From Aquimarina intermedia (GTDB lineage: Bacteria; Bacteroidota; Bacteroidia; Flavobacteriales; Flavobacteriaceae): a stretch of 64,000 nucleotides of DNA. Made by a program: the position numbers and the translations under genes. The stretch is taken from assembly GCF_008124785.1 (NCBI RefSeq), contig NZ_VNHU01000002.1, positions 434,001-498,000 of the forward strand. Reading direction: 5' to 3'. The notes under the pieces are model-generated. The model saw only the letters and a list, made by a program, of their open reading frames with translations, was not told the origin of the DNA and did not search any database. Positions 26,542-34,492 of the stretch are shown piece after piece (position 1 is the stretch's first letter; each line of letters opens with the position of its first letter).

Positions 26542-27528
26542 TTATACTCTGCTATAATCAATCAGCGCAATTCTTCCTTTAAAATAACGAAAGGTTAAAT
26601 GTAAAGAATTTCCCTCATTATCTTCTAACCTTATGGCCTTATTTAACTTGAAAACAAAAGGTTGTTCTACGCCACCCTCAATAGCAATATTGTCTGCAAA
26701 CAACTGTAAAGAGCCCTCGGTATTGATCAAAGGCTGGATAGAAGAAGCCATTCCCGGTAAACTTCCTGATTTATAAAATGTCATCGAAGCGATGGTTGTT
26801 GAGTTTTGAACTTCAACTTTAATATCTACTTTTGGATCAACATTATATAATATCTCACTAGGATACAGAGAATGTGCAATAAGAACCGTATAACTGTCCT
26901 TTGTACGTATGATAAAATGAGCCAATCCTTTATCGTCCGTATGACTTTCAAGGTATGTAGCGTTGTTAGCTACTAATACAATATGACATCCTCTTAAAGG
27001 CGATCCCTTAGTATCCACTGTCTTGATAGTAAATATAAAGGGTTTAGGATTAATAAAGGTTGTTAGTCTGGACCATTTCTTACTTAAGAACGTTTGGTCT
27101 TTTGAAATTTTTTTCTCTATTAAATCTACTAACTGATCCGGTGTTTTATTACGTAAATCAATATAACCTACCGTATTAAGTATTCCCGGAATTGCTGTAC
27201 TATCAAATCTTGCCGGTAGTATATACTCTCTACTCTCTTGAAATGCCCTTGCCTGCATAGACACTCTCTCATGATTAGTCCATAGCTTTTCATTATACGC
27301 CTTTGATATAAAGAGCACTGTAAAACGTGCTTTGTTTTGATAAATTTCTGAAAGGTAAGTATACAGGTTTTTACCCCAGAGATTTGCCTCTTCAAACATA
27401 TCATAAAAAACTCTAATATTTCTCTTCTGTAATTCGGATGCAACTTTTTCTACGTACTTGCGATCTTCTCCCGCAAACGATAGTGCAATATCATATATAT
27501 AATCATCCTTCCTCATCACTCCACACAT
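26542..27528 (-). CDS. TIR-domain protein with C-terminal beta-rich region
   Basis: 328 residues. A TIR domain spans about residues 10-140: YDIALSFAGEDR starts strand A, and the WxxxE catalytic motif is WTNHE (83-87), as in NAD-cleaving TIR enzymes. Residues 165-245 look like an Ig or carboxypeptidase-regulatory fold (KTVDTKGSPLRGCHIVL). The last 70 residues are a compact beta-rich end (LQLFADNIAIEGG, FRYFKGRIALIDY) that I cannot name. No transmembrane segment. TIR NADases often act in abortive anti-phage defence, but no partner defence gene is adjacent. It is divergent from a radical SAM gene across a shared operator-like region. Confidence 0.85.
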   Translation of the reverse strand: MCGVMRKDDYIYDIALSFAGEDRKYVEKVASELQKRNIRVFYDMFEEANLWGKNLYTYLSEIYQNKARFTVLFISKAYNEKLWTNHERVSMQARAFQESREYILPARFDSTAIPGILNTVGYIDLRNKTPDQLVDLIEKKISKDQTFLSKKWSRLTTFINPKPFIFTIKTVDTKGSPLRGCHIVLVANNATYLESHTDDKGLAHFIIRTKDSYTVLIAHSLYPSEILYNVDPKVDIKVEVQNSTTIASMTFYKSGSLPGMASSIQPLINTEGSLQLFADNIAIEGGVEQPFVFKLNKAIRLEDNEGNSLHLTFRYFKGRIALIDYSRV

Positions 27529-27592
27529 TTAAAATTACGTCTGAGATTTTAAGAATTTTCCTACCTGGATTTGTAGTCCAATCTTACTAATA

Positions 27593-27600
27593 CAAAAATA
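27593..27600 (-). promoter_or_regulatory. -7 promoter element (TATTTTTG) of the TIR gene
   Basis: TATTTTTG on the minus strand matches TAnnTTTG and lies 64 bp upstream of the ATG. The first GGAAnnnTTCC dyad occupies its -33 region. Confidence 0.5.
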
Positions 27601-27612
27601 CTTTGTTTATTT

Positions 27613-27644
27613 GGAAATATTCCATTTTTACTGGGAATTATTCC
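27613..27644. promoter_or_regulatory. paired GGAAnnnTTCC dyads between divergent genes
   Basis: Two 11-bp dyads, GGAAATATTCC (27613-27623) and GGAATTATTCC (27634-27644), have centres 21 bp apart, two helical turns. They lie symmetrically between the TIR -7 element (27593-27600) and a TACTTTTA -7-like element (27656-27663) of the radical SAM gene. Each dyad covers one -33 region, which fits repression of both genes by one dimeric regulator. Confidence 0.5.
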
Positions 27645-27681
27645 AACAAAAGTTTTACTTTTAAACCGTAATTATAGCAGT

Positions 27682-28755
27682 ATGAAAGCACACGAAAGAC
27701 TAAAGGGAAGGGGCGCTCAAGCCCCTATTGACAACCATTTTGAAAGTTTGAGTCATGAGTTGAGATCAGATTTTTTGAATTATTGTTTTGCTAACGACGA
27801 ATCTGCTATATCCAACAAGACTAGCTGTATTGATACATTTCCTAAGACAATTATCAACAAAGTAAATAGTCCTGATCTAGGATTGACATTCTCTCTAAAC
27901 CCTTACCAAGGCTGTGAACATGGGTGCGTATATTGTTATGCGCGTAATTCACATGAATATTGGGGATACAATGCAGGACTGGATTTTGAAAGTAAAATTC
28001 TGATCAAAAAAAATGCACCAGAATTATTGGAAGCGAAGCTAAAAAGTACCTCCTGGAAAGCAGCTCCCATTGTCCTATCGGGAAATACGGATTGCTACCA
28101 ACCCATTGAAAAGGAATATCAAATCACTCGAAAGTTGCTAGAAATTTTTTGGAAATACCGTCACCCGGTAAGCATCATCACTAAAAATTCATTGATTCTA
28201 AGAGATTTAGATCTATTGAATGCTTTACATCAGTATCAGCTTATATCGGTTCATTTGTCTATCACTACGCTTGAAGAAGACACCAAAAATATTTTGGAAC
28301 CACGTACGGCAAGTATTAAAAAGCGTTTACAAACATTATCTACGTTGACAGATAATAATATTCCCACACACATTATGATGGCACCTATTATACCATCAAT
28401 AAATAGCCACGAAATACTTCCACTTTGTAAAAAGGTATCAGAACTGGGAGCAGACACTATTAATTACACAATCGTTCGATTGAACGGAGCGATTGGTCAG
28501 ATATTCACAACTTGGCTAGAAAAAACGTTACCCGATCGGAAGGATAAGATTCTGAATCAAATTAAAGAATGTCATAATGGCGCGTTGAATGATAGTGTTT
28601 ACGGGAGACGAATGAAGGGTGATGGCCAGGTGGCAGATCAAATAGCACAACTTTTTACTATCGCAAGAACACGATATTTCAAAAATAAGAAAAAATCGGC
28701 TTTGAACACCTCGATGCATCAGTCCTTCAAAAATGGACAACTTACGTTATTTTGA
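27682..28755 (+). CDS. PA0069-family radical SAM protein
   Basis: A 357-residue radical SAM enzyme of the PA0069/Rv2578c type. The iron-sulfur motif is CEHGCVYCYA, in the family context NPYQGCEHGCVYCYARNSHEYWG. An SPL-like barrel follows (SGNTDCYQPIE, ITKNSLILRDLDLL). The N-terminal GRGAQAPIDNHFE is also typical. Reaction and substrate are not known for the family. It is divergent from the TIR gene and ends 2 bp from the convergent HD hydrolase. Confidence 0.9.
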   Translation: MKAHERLKGRGAQAPIDNHFESLSHELRSDFLNYCFANDESAISNKTSCIDTFPKTIINKVNSPDLGLTFSLNPYQGCEHGCVYCYARNSHEYWGYNAGLDFESKILIKKNAPELLEAKLKSTSWKAAPIVLSGNTDCYQPIEKEYQITRKLLEIFWKYRHPVSIITKNSLILRDLDLLNALHQYQLISVHLSITTLEEDTKNILEPRTASIKKRLQTLSTLTDNNIPTHIMMAPIIPSINSHEILPLCKKVSELGADTINYTIVRLNGAIGQIFTTWLEKTLPDRKDKILNQIKECHNGALNDSVYGRRMKGDGQVADQIAQLFTIARTRYFKNKKKSALNTSMHQSFKNGQLTLF

Positions 28756-28757
28756 AT

Positions 28758-29411
28758 TTAAACAACACCATTCCATTCATCATAGAATTGTTTTAGATAT
28801 CCTTCCATATAAATGTGACGATTATGAGCTAAACGGCTTCCCGTTTCTGTGTTCATTCTATCCTTGAGCAGTAATAGTTTCTCGTAAAAATGGTTAATCG
28901 TCGGAGCCTTAGAATTTTTATATTCTTCCTTACTCATATTCAAATTAGGTGCGATTTTAGGGTCATATAAACCTCTGTTTTTGAATCCCCCGTAATTAAA
29001 ACATCGCGCAATGCCGATAGCACCTATGGCATCTAATCGATCTGCATCCTGTACCACGTCCAATTCTGGTGACTTAAATTGCTGTTCTATGTTACCTCCT
29101 TTAAAAGAGATGTTATTAATGATCTTTACAACGTGATCAATTACTTCGGGAGCTACTTCTAAGGCAGTCAAAAATTCTTTTGCCTTTTGCGGGCCCACGG
29201 TTTCATCACCGTTATGGAATTTTGAATCTGCAATATCGTGCAACAATGCACCCAACGCCACGATAAAAGGATCTACATTTTCATCTTTAGCAATCAGTAG
29301 TGCATTTTTATAAACACGCTTAATATGAAACCAATCATGACCTCCCTCTGCTCCTTTCAATGTTTCTTTGACAAAAGCAACGGTCTGCTCGATTACCTCG
29401 GAATGTAACAT
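28758..29411 (-). CDS. HD-domain phosphohydrolase
   Basis: A 217-residue HD-superfamily metal-dependent phosphohydrolase of the YedJ type. Metal ligands appear as HDWFHIKRV (first His), LLHDIAD (HD pair) and QDADRLDAIG (final Asp). The substrate is likely a nucleotide or small phosphate ester, but this is not determined. It is the last gene of the plsC-desaturase operon, 7 bp after the desaturase. Confidence 0.9.
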   Translation of the reverse strand: MLHSEVIEQTVAFVKETLKGAEGGHDWFHIKRVYKNALLIAKDENVDPFIVALGALLHDIADSKFHNGDETVGPQKAKEFLTALEVAPEVIDHVVKIINNISFKGGNIEQQFKSPELDVVQDADRLDAIGAIGIARCFNYGGFKNRGLYDPKIAPNLNMSKEEYKNSKAPTINHFYEKLLLLKDRMNTETGSRLAHNRHIYMEGYLKQFYDEWNGVV

Positions 29412-29418
29412 AATCGAA

Positions 29419-30420
29419 TTATTTCACCAGTGCCGGTTTGACCCATTTAAATTCAAATTCTTCTTCAGGAATAACCAAGCGTTCGCTTATTCTTTGCATT
29501 CTTGCAGGCAATCGCATTACATAATCTCTGGCTTTTTCAGCCTCATCTGTAAGACCCCCAAGCTTATCAATTTCCCACTTATCGATAAGACGTTGCATAA
29601 TATCTATATAATCTTGTGAGGTATACACCCCAAGACGTTGCGCTGCATTTGAGAATTCTTCAAAGGCAGTACCAATTGCATTTCCGGATTCTCTTAGGAA
29701 AACAGCCGGCATCACAATTTTGTGCCTCATCATATCACTAAAAGCAACCATCATCTGACTTGGATCCACCTCAAAAATTTGTTTGACAAATTCGCTATAC
29801 GCATTATAATGACGCATCTCATCTCCTGCAATAATTTTACACATTTTTGCCAACGACTTGTTAGAGTACTGTTTTGCCATTTTTGCCACACGGCTGTGTG
29901 AAATATTTGTGGCAAGTTCCTGAAAACTAGTATATACAAAGTTCTTGTATGGATCACGATCCGTACCAATATCAAAACCATCATTGATTAAATGTTGCGT
30001 AGTACGCTCTACTTCAATCATATTTACGCGCCCTGATAAGTAGAGATATTTGTTAAGTGTATCGCCATGACGATTTTCTTCACTTGTCCAATATCGAACC
30101 CATTTAGACCAGCCGTTTCCGGTTGAACCTTCATGCTGATTAACTCCTTCTACATCCATCAACCAAGACTCATAGGTTGGCAAAGCTTCTTCGGTGATGG
30201 TATCTCCTACAAGAACCACCCAGAAATCATAAGGCAATTCTTTAGCTAGCTCTCGTAACTCTCTGACTTCTTCAAAAAAAGTATCTTCATTCTGAGAGTT
30301 TGGTAAAAAATCTGTTGGTTGCCATACGGTATCAACAGGAATCAAGAACTTATCAATAAACGTTCCGATTTTCTTTTCAAGAAGTTGCATAACTTCTAAT
30401 CTAATATTATCTATAGCCAT
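29419..30420 (-). CDS. acyl-ACP desaturase
   Basis: A 333-residue soluble diiron desaturase of the plant stearoyl-ACP type. The two diiron motifs are EENRHG (in TSEENRHGDTLNKY) and DEMRHY (in AGDEMRHYNAYSEF). It introduces a cis double bond into acyl-ACP, so it sets unsaturated fatty acid content. It sits between plsC and an HD hydrolase in one operon with gaps of 12 and 7 bp, consistent with a role in phospholipid synthesis. Confidence 0.94.
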   Translation of the reverse strand: MAIDNIRLEVMQLLEKKIGTFIDKFLIPVDTVWQPTDFLPNSQNEDTFFEEVRELRELAKELPYDFWVVLVGDTITEEALPTYESWLMDVEGVNQHEGSTGNGWSKWVRYWTSEENRHGDTLNKYLYLSGRVNMIEVERTTQHLINDGFDIGTDRDPYKNFVYTSFQELATNISHSRVAKMAKQYSNKSLAKMCKIIAGDEMRHYNAYSEFVKQIFEVDPSQMMVAFSDMMRHKIVMPAVFLRESGNAIGTAFEEFSNAAQRLGVYTSQDYIDIMQRLIDKWEIDKLGGLTDEAEKARDYVMRLPARMQRISERLVIPEEEFEFKWVKPALVK

Positions 30421-30432
30421 AACGCAATTTTT

Positions 30433-31176
30433 TTAATAATGAACTGCAGCTTTTACCCTGCTTTCTGTTAGTTCAATCACATCTGTTACCGATGATGTTC
30501 CCACCTCAATAGGTTCTTGAACTTCTAATGTTAAATGGATCCCTATTCCCATTGGAAAATTTCCATATTCTAATAATTTCCAGCTGTTATTGATTGTAAC
30601 AGGAACGACTAAGGCATCTGGGGCATTTTTTAAAAGAATTTTAAGGCCTGTATGGGCAAAATCTTTTGGCTTTCCAGTTCTACTCCGTGTTCCTTCAGGA
30701 AAAATAACGGCAGCAAAGTTGTTTTCTGATATAAACTTACCAAATTTTGACAAGGCAGGAAGTGATTGCTTCGGATTTTTGCGATCTATTAACACATTTC
30801 CCCCCTTCCTGAGATTATAGGAAATACTTGGAATCCCTTTTCCTAATTCAATTTTAGAAATAAATTTAGGCTTATATTTCCTCAAATACCAAGATAATAA
30901 AGGAATATCAAACATACTTTGATGGTTTGATACGATAATCAACGAACGGTTTTTTGGTAAAGTGTGCCCGTTTTTATAGGACACGCGCACCACTAACAAA
31001 TGAAGACATCGCAACAAAAACAGGTTCATCAAATTCACTGAGCCTCGATGCATTTTTGGCCCACCAACTGTGTAACTAAACCATTGTATAGGATGAAATA
31101 CAACCAGCGTTAATCCAAAAAACAAATAAAAAATTACAGAAAGCGGATATGAAATAATCCTCTTAACTACTCCCAT
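30433..31176 (-). CDS. plsC: 1-acyl-sn-glycerol-3-phosphate acyltransferase
   Basis: A 247-residue membrane acyltransferase that makes phosphatidic acid from lysophosphatidic acid. The catalytic HX4D is NHQSMFD and the glycerol-phosphate-binding motif is PEGTRSR. An N-terminal hydrophobic segment (residues 8-27) anchors it. It is first in the operon with the acyl-ACP desaturase, which can supply its unsaturated acyl groups. Confidence 0.93.
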   Translation of the reverse strand: MGVVKRIISYPLSVIFYLFFGLTLVVFHPIQWFSYTVGGPKMHRGSVNLMNLFLLRCLHLLVVRVSYKNGHTLPKNRSLIIVSNHQSMFDIPLLSWYLRKYKPKFISKIELGKGIPSISYNLRKGGNVLIDRKNPKQSLPALSKFGKFISENNFAAVIFPEGTRSRTGKPKDFAHTGLKILLKNAPDALVVPVTINNSWKLLEYGNFPMGIGIHLTLEVQEPIEVGTSSVTDVIELTESRVKAAVHY

Positions 31177-31267
31177 AAGTAACTTTAAAAATAATGAAAA
31201 TAATATAATCTAATTCCTTGCAAGGTCTTACATTATTTTTAGACGACCAATTCTTTTATAAAAATAA

Positions 31268-31293
31268 AAACCACTTGCTGACACAAGTGGTTT
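31268..31293 (-). terminator. intrinsic terminator after the bacilliredoxin gene
   Basis: A 10-bp stem AAACCACTTG/CAAGTGGTTT with a 6-nt loop. On the minus strand it is followed by TTTTTATTTT. It lies 23 bp after the bacilliredoxin stop. Confidence 0.8.
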
Positions 31294-31316
31294 CTTAATA
31301 CTTTTAGCACCTAAGC

Positions 31317-31727
31317 TTAACAATGCTCGTTATAAGCATCTTTTAAGTTTTCGGCGATCATCTCTGCAGGTCTGCCTTCAATATGATGACGTTCTAACAT
31401 GTGAACCAATTCACCATCTTTAAAAAGTGCCATAGATGGAGACGATGGAGGAAACGGCACCATAAATCCACGTGCTTTATCAGTTGCTTCTTTATCAACA
31501 CCTGCAAAAACAGTCACTAGGTTATCAGGTTTTTTAGCGTTTCCTAAAGAGGCTTTTGCTCCTGGTCTTGCATTGGCGGCAGCACATCCACAAACCGAAT
31601 TCACCACTACTAAGGTAGTCCCCTCTTTTGCTATAGCTTGCTCTACAGCATCTGCTGTATGTAGTTCCTCAAAACCAATTTGGGTCAAATCTTCACGCAT
31701 TGGTTTAACTAAATCTGCTGGATACAT
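31317..31727 (-). CDS. BrxA/BrxB-family bacilliredoxin
   Basis: A 136-residue thioredoxin-fold protein of the YphP/YqiW (DUF1094) family. The characteristic active site CGC is in VVNSVCGCAAANARPG. Downstream MVPFPPSSPSMALF and HMLERHHIEGR are family signatures. In Firmicutes these proteins remove bacillithiol from oxidised proteins, and Bacteroidota also make bacillithiol, so the role is probably the same. A last-residue cysteine follows AYNEH. Monocistronic, with a terminator. Confidence 0.93.
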   Translation of the reverse strand: MYPADLVKPMREDLTQIGFEELHTADAVEQAIAKEGTTLVVVNSVCGCAAANARPGAKASLGNAKKPDNLVTVFAGVDKEATDKARGFMVPFPPSSPSMALFKDGELVHMLERHHIEGRPAEMIAENLKDAYNEHC

Positions 31728-31926
31728 ATCTTATTTTTTTCGATTAATTTTTTTTGTAAAGGTACAAATTATGTACCATAGTTTAATCACTGCCATGTAG
31801 TCGCAAAACTCTTTAAGATATTACATCGCAATCTAAAAACTATTAACCTCAATTTTAGATTCGAAGTACGTTAGTGAGTAATATTCTAATAATATCATTT
31901 ATCTTTACCGCCTTAAAAATAAAAGC

Positions 31927-32658
31927 ATGATCAAATGGTTTGCCGCCGTTGTTGGCTATATACTTTTTAGATTTCCGGGAGCTATTCTTGGATTTTTAGT
32001 TGGAAGTTTTATTGAAGCAGCAATGGGTAAGAATAAAATTAGTTTCACCAAAACATTCACTCAAGAACAACAGGTAAGCCCCGGGGATTTTGAACTGAAT
32101 TTGCTTTCGCTGTCATCGATTGTCATTAAAGCAGATGGCTCTATTAATCAAACCGAGTTGGACTATGTTAGACAATACTTTGTTAGTGCTTATGGAAAAG
32201 ATCGTGCTAATGCGACATTTAAAACTTTTAATGAGGTAATAAAGAACAGAGAAATTTCGGCACAGCGCATTTGCTCCTTTTTAATTCCCAGAACACGGTA
32301 CGCTTCAAGATTGCAAATTCTTCACTTTTTGTTTGGTATTGCTAATGCAGATGGACGTGTAAGTGAAGCAGAGGCTAACGAAATTCAAAGTATTGCTGGT
32401 TTTTTACGTGTAGGTTTCAGTGATTTTGAAAGTATTAAAGCCATGTTTTTCAAAACTGCAGATCATGCATATACTATCCTTGAAATTGAAAAATCCGCAA
32501 CCGATGCCGAGGTAAAAAAAGCTTTTAGAACCATGGCAAAGAAATATCATCCGGACAAAGTGCAGCATATGGACGAAGTGCACATCAAGGGAGCTGAAGC
32601 CAAATTTAGGGCGGTTCAAAAAGCATATGAAGATATCCAGAAAGAGCGAGGAATGTAA
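31927..32658 (+). CDS. DjlA-like TerB-DnaJ membrane co-chaperone
   Basis: 243 residues. An N-terminal hydrophobic segment (residues 6-28, with glycine-rich GAILGFLVGSFIEAAMG) anchors it. A TerB-like helical domain follows (about 50-165). A C-terminal J-domain (about 178-243) has the HPDK motif in KKYHPDKVQ. The layout equals DjlA, which stimulates DnaK at the membrane. A TATCTTTA element at 31900-31907 is a near match to the -7 consensus. The gene ends convergent to crtY. Confidence 0.9.
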   Translation: MIKWFAAVVGYILFRFPGAILGFLVGSFIEAAMGKNKISFTKTFTQEQQVSPGDFELNLLSLSSIVIKADGSINQTELDYVRQYFVSAYGKDRANATFKTFNEVIKNREISAQRICSFLIPRTRYASRLQILHFLFGIANADGRVSEAEANEIQSIAGFLRVGFSDFESIKAMFFKTADHAYTILEIEKSATDAEVKKAFRTMAKKYHPDKVQHMDEVHIKGAEAKFRAVQKAYEDIQKERGM

Positions 32659-32662
32659 ATTT

Positions 32663-33811
32663 CTAAAATAGCTGGTTGGCCCTTCTTATCATTGCTTTTA
32701 TAAATAACAATGGCGGCATACTACCCATAATCTTCAATTCCTGAAATATGCTAGTTTTCTCATCAAGAAATTGAAGAATACGTGTTGCTTTATTTGCTTT
32801 AAACAGTTTGGTAAATAATAATGCGCCTTTGTCATTATGCCTTGCTAATACATCCAAGAGTAACAAGTCATACCACCAAAACCTGTTTTTTTTATCAAAT
32901 TTAGTTAAGTCCTGCGTATGTTTTAAGAACGATACCAGCGCACTCACTTTTCTCGAGCTGTTTTTAAAAGTAAATCCAGTACTTGCCTTTGTCCACCCAC
33001 CGGCCGTACCTACGTGAAGTACATTCTTAGTGTTTTTATCCGAAAACGGATAAGAAGTCATGGGGATGCTTCCTTGTTCTATCTCTATAATTTCATATGT
33101 TGTTATCCCTTTTTTACTTAAATATTTAGCTATTGCCTCTTCATAAGCGGCCTTAGAGAGCAACTTCTCTGAAAACAAAGTATATTCAAAAAGTGCCAGC
33201 GTGGTACTTATAGGTAATACATACATAAAACGCGTATTACCCTGTTGTGTGACCGAGAAATCCATAAACGTGGCAACTTGATCGTCAAAGCTAGGCTTGT
33301 CAACCTTTATATACCAACCTATAAAATGTTGTTGAAGAACCGGATATTTGTGCTGCTTTTTATATTTAAAATCAGGCAAAATACTTGTAAAAACTTTCTG
33401 TGCCTGATATATTACGTTGTTCGTTTTAACTACTACATTTTTTTCTTGGTCTTTAATTGCAAGAATTACTCCGTTTGTGATTTCAATATTCGAGGCAACT
33501 TTTAATTTTTCATAGATATAAGCGTAAAAACTTTTACTTCTAATAAATTTATAAGTATACGGTGCTATTGCCAAAGATTGTGTAAAATTTTTGCCCGCTA
33601 CCAAAATTGTGTTCCATTCTTTGGTCACTACTTCATCCCACATACCCCTTCCTTGTTCCCAAAAACACCAGGTACGATCATTAGTCTGCTTTTTTTCCTT
33701 ATCCAACAACAAGATTCGTTTATCTTTAAAAAAAGCATCAGTAGCCATAGCATAGGCAAGCATTAACCCTGATGCTCCCGTGCCGGCAATGATATAGTCG
33801 TAAGATTTCAT
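32663..33811 (-). CDS. crtY: lycopene cyclase
   Basis: A 382-residue CrtY-type lycopene beta-cyclase. It has an N-terminal dinucleotide-binding fold (DYIIAGTGASGLMLA) and the family motif NDRTWCFWE. The later GTAGGWTKASTGFTF is also seen. It closes beta rings on lycopene or on a half-modified chain. The start overlaps the stop of the CruF-like gene by 4 bp. With the CruF and CrtD partners it suggests a monocyclic carotenoid product such as saproxanthin or myxol. Confidence 0.92.
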   Translation of the reverse strand: MKSYDYIIAGTGASGLMLAYAMATDAFFKDKRILLLDKEKKQTNDRTWCFWEQGRGMWDEVVTKEWNTILVAGKNFTQSLAIAPYTYKFIRSKSFYAYIYEKLKVASNIEITNGVILAIKDQEKNVVVKTNNVIYQAQKVFTSILPDFKYKKQHKYPVLQQHFIGWYIKVDKPSFDDQVATFMDFSVTQQGNTRFMYVLPISTTLALFEYTLFSEKLLSKAAYEEAIAKYLSKKGITTYEIIEIEQGSIPMTSYPFSDKNTKNVLHVGTAGGWTKASTGFTFKNSSRKVSALVSFLKHTQDLTKFDKKNRFWWYDLLLLDVLARHNDKGALLFTKLFKANKATRILQFLDEKTSIFQELKIMGSMPPLLFIKAMIRRANQLF

Positions 33812-34446
33812 AGAAATAGAAAAGTAAGAAAAAATATGGCCATTGCCACATAGGTATGAATAGCTATCGTATAGGAATATGAGCGAATTATTCTCTGAAA
33901 GAATATATGAGCTAACAATGCCACACCAAACCAGCCAATGTAATTTTGTAAAGGCACCACTCCATTTCTAAATTCCCAGAAATCAAATCGTGGAGCGGAT
34001 TGTTCTATCACCAGATCCAACACTACCATAAGCGAAGCTCCTATAAGCGAAGCCGGAATTAGTTTTTGTGTCATTTTTCTGGCTATGGCAGCAGTGCAAT
34101 ACGTAAGCGTTGCCCAATTCACGCCAATAATCCATGGAACGCCATATAATTTGGCCCCCAAATTATTTCCATACGCATAATCCCCAAAAATTAATCCGAA
34201 ATTCACGCCTAATAACTCAGAGATCATTCCCAACCCAAAAGGAATTAGCATCGTGAGAAGCAATAGCGACATTTCTTTATGATTAATAATTAGCAACAAA
34301 AGGTTAAGGGATAAAGTGAGAGGAGTTAATGTTAAAAACCAGGTTTCGTATCCTAAAACAATACCAAGAATCCCCGTAATATTGAAAAGCCATACAAAGA
34401 ATATCGAAATTATAAGTTTGTACGAAATCAGAGGTTCTATTAGCAT
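33808..34446 (-). CDS. cruF: CruF-like carotenoid 1,2-hydratase (PF04240 family)
   Basis: A polytopic membrane protein of about 212 residues with seven or so hydrophobic segments. Family hallmarks are GVPWIIGVNW, LDLVIEQSAPRFDFWEF and PLQNYIGWFGVA. CruF adds water to the psi end of carotenes to give a 1-hydroxy end group. I prefer ATG 34446; a TTG at 34470 would add 8 residues. The stop overlaps the crtY start by 4 bp, and it follows crtD after 46 bp. Confidence 0.88.
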   Translation of the reverse strand: MLIEPLISYKLIISIFFVWLFNITGILGIVLGYETWFLTLTPLTLSLNLLLLIINHKEMSLLLLTMLIPFGLGMISELLGVNFGLIFGDYAYGNNLGAKLYGVPWIIGVNWATLTYCTAAIARKMTQKLIPASLIGASLMVVLDLVIEQSAPRFDFWEFRNGVVPLQNYIGWFGVALLAHIFFQRIIRSYSYTIAIHTYVAMAIFFLTFLFL

Positions 34447-34492
34447 CAAGGGCGAAGGTTTATTAAGCAATCTTTATCTATAAATATATAGC

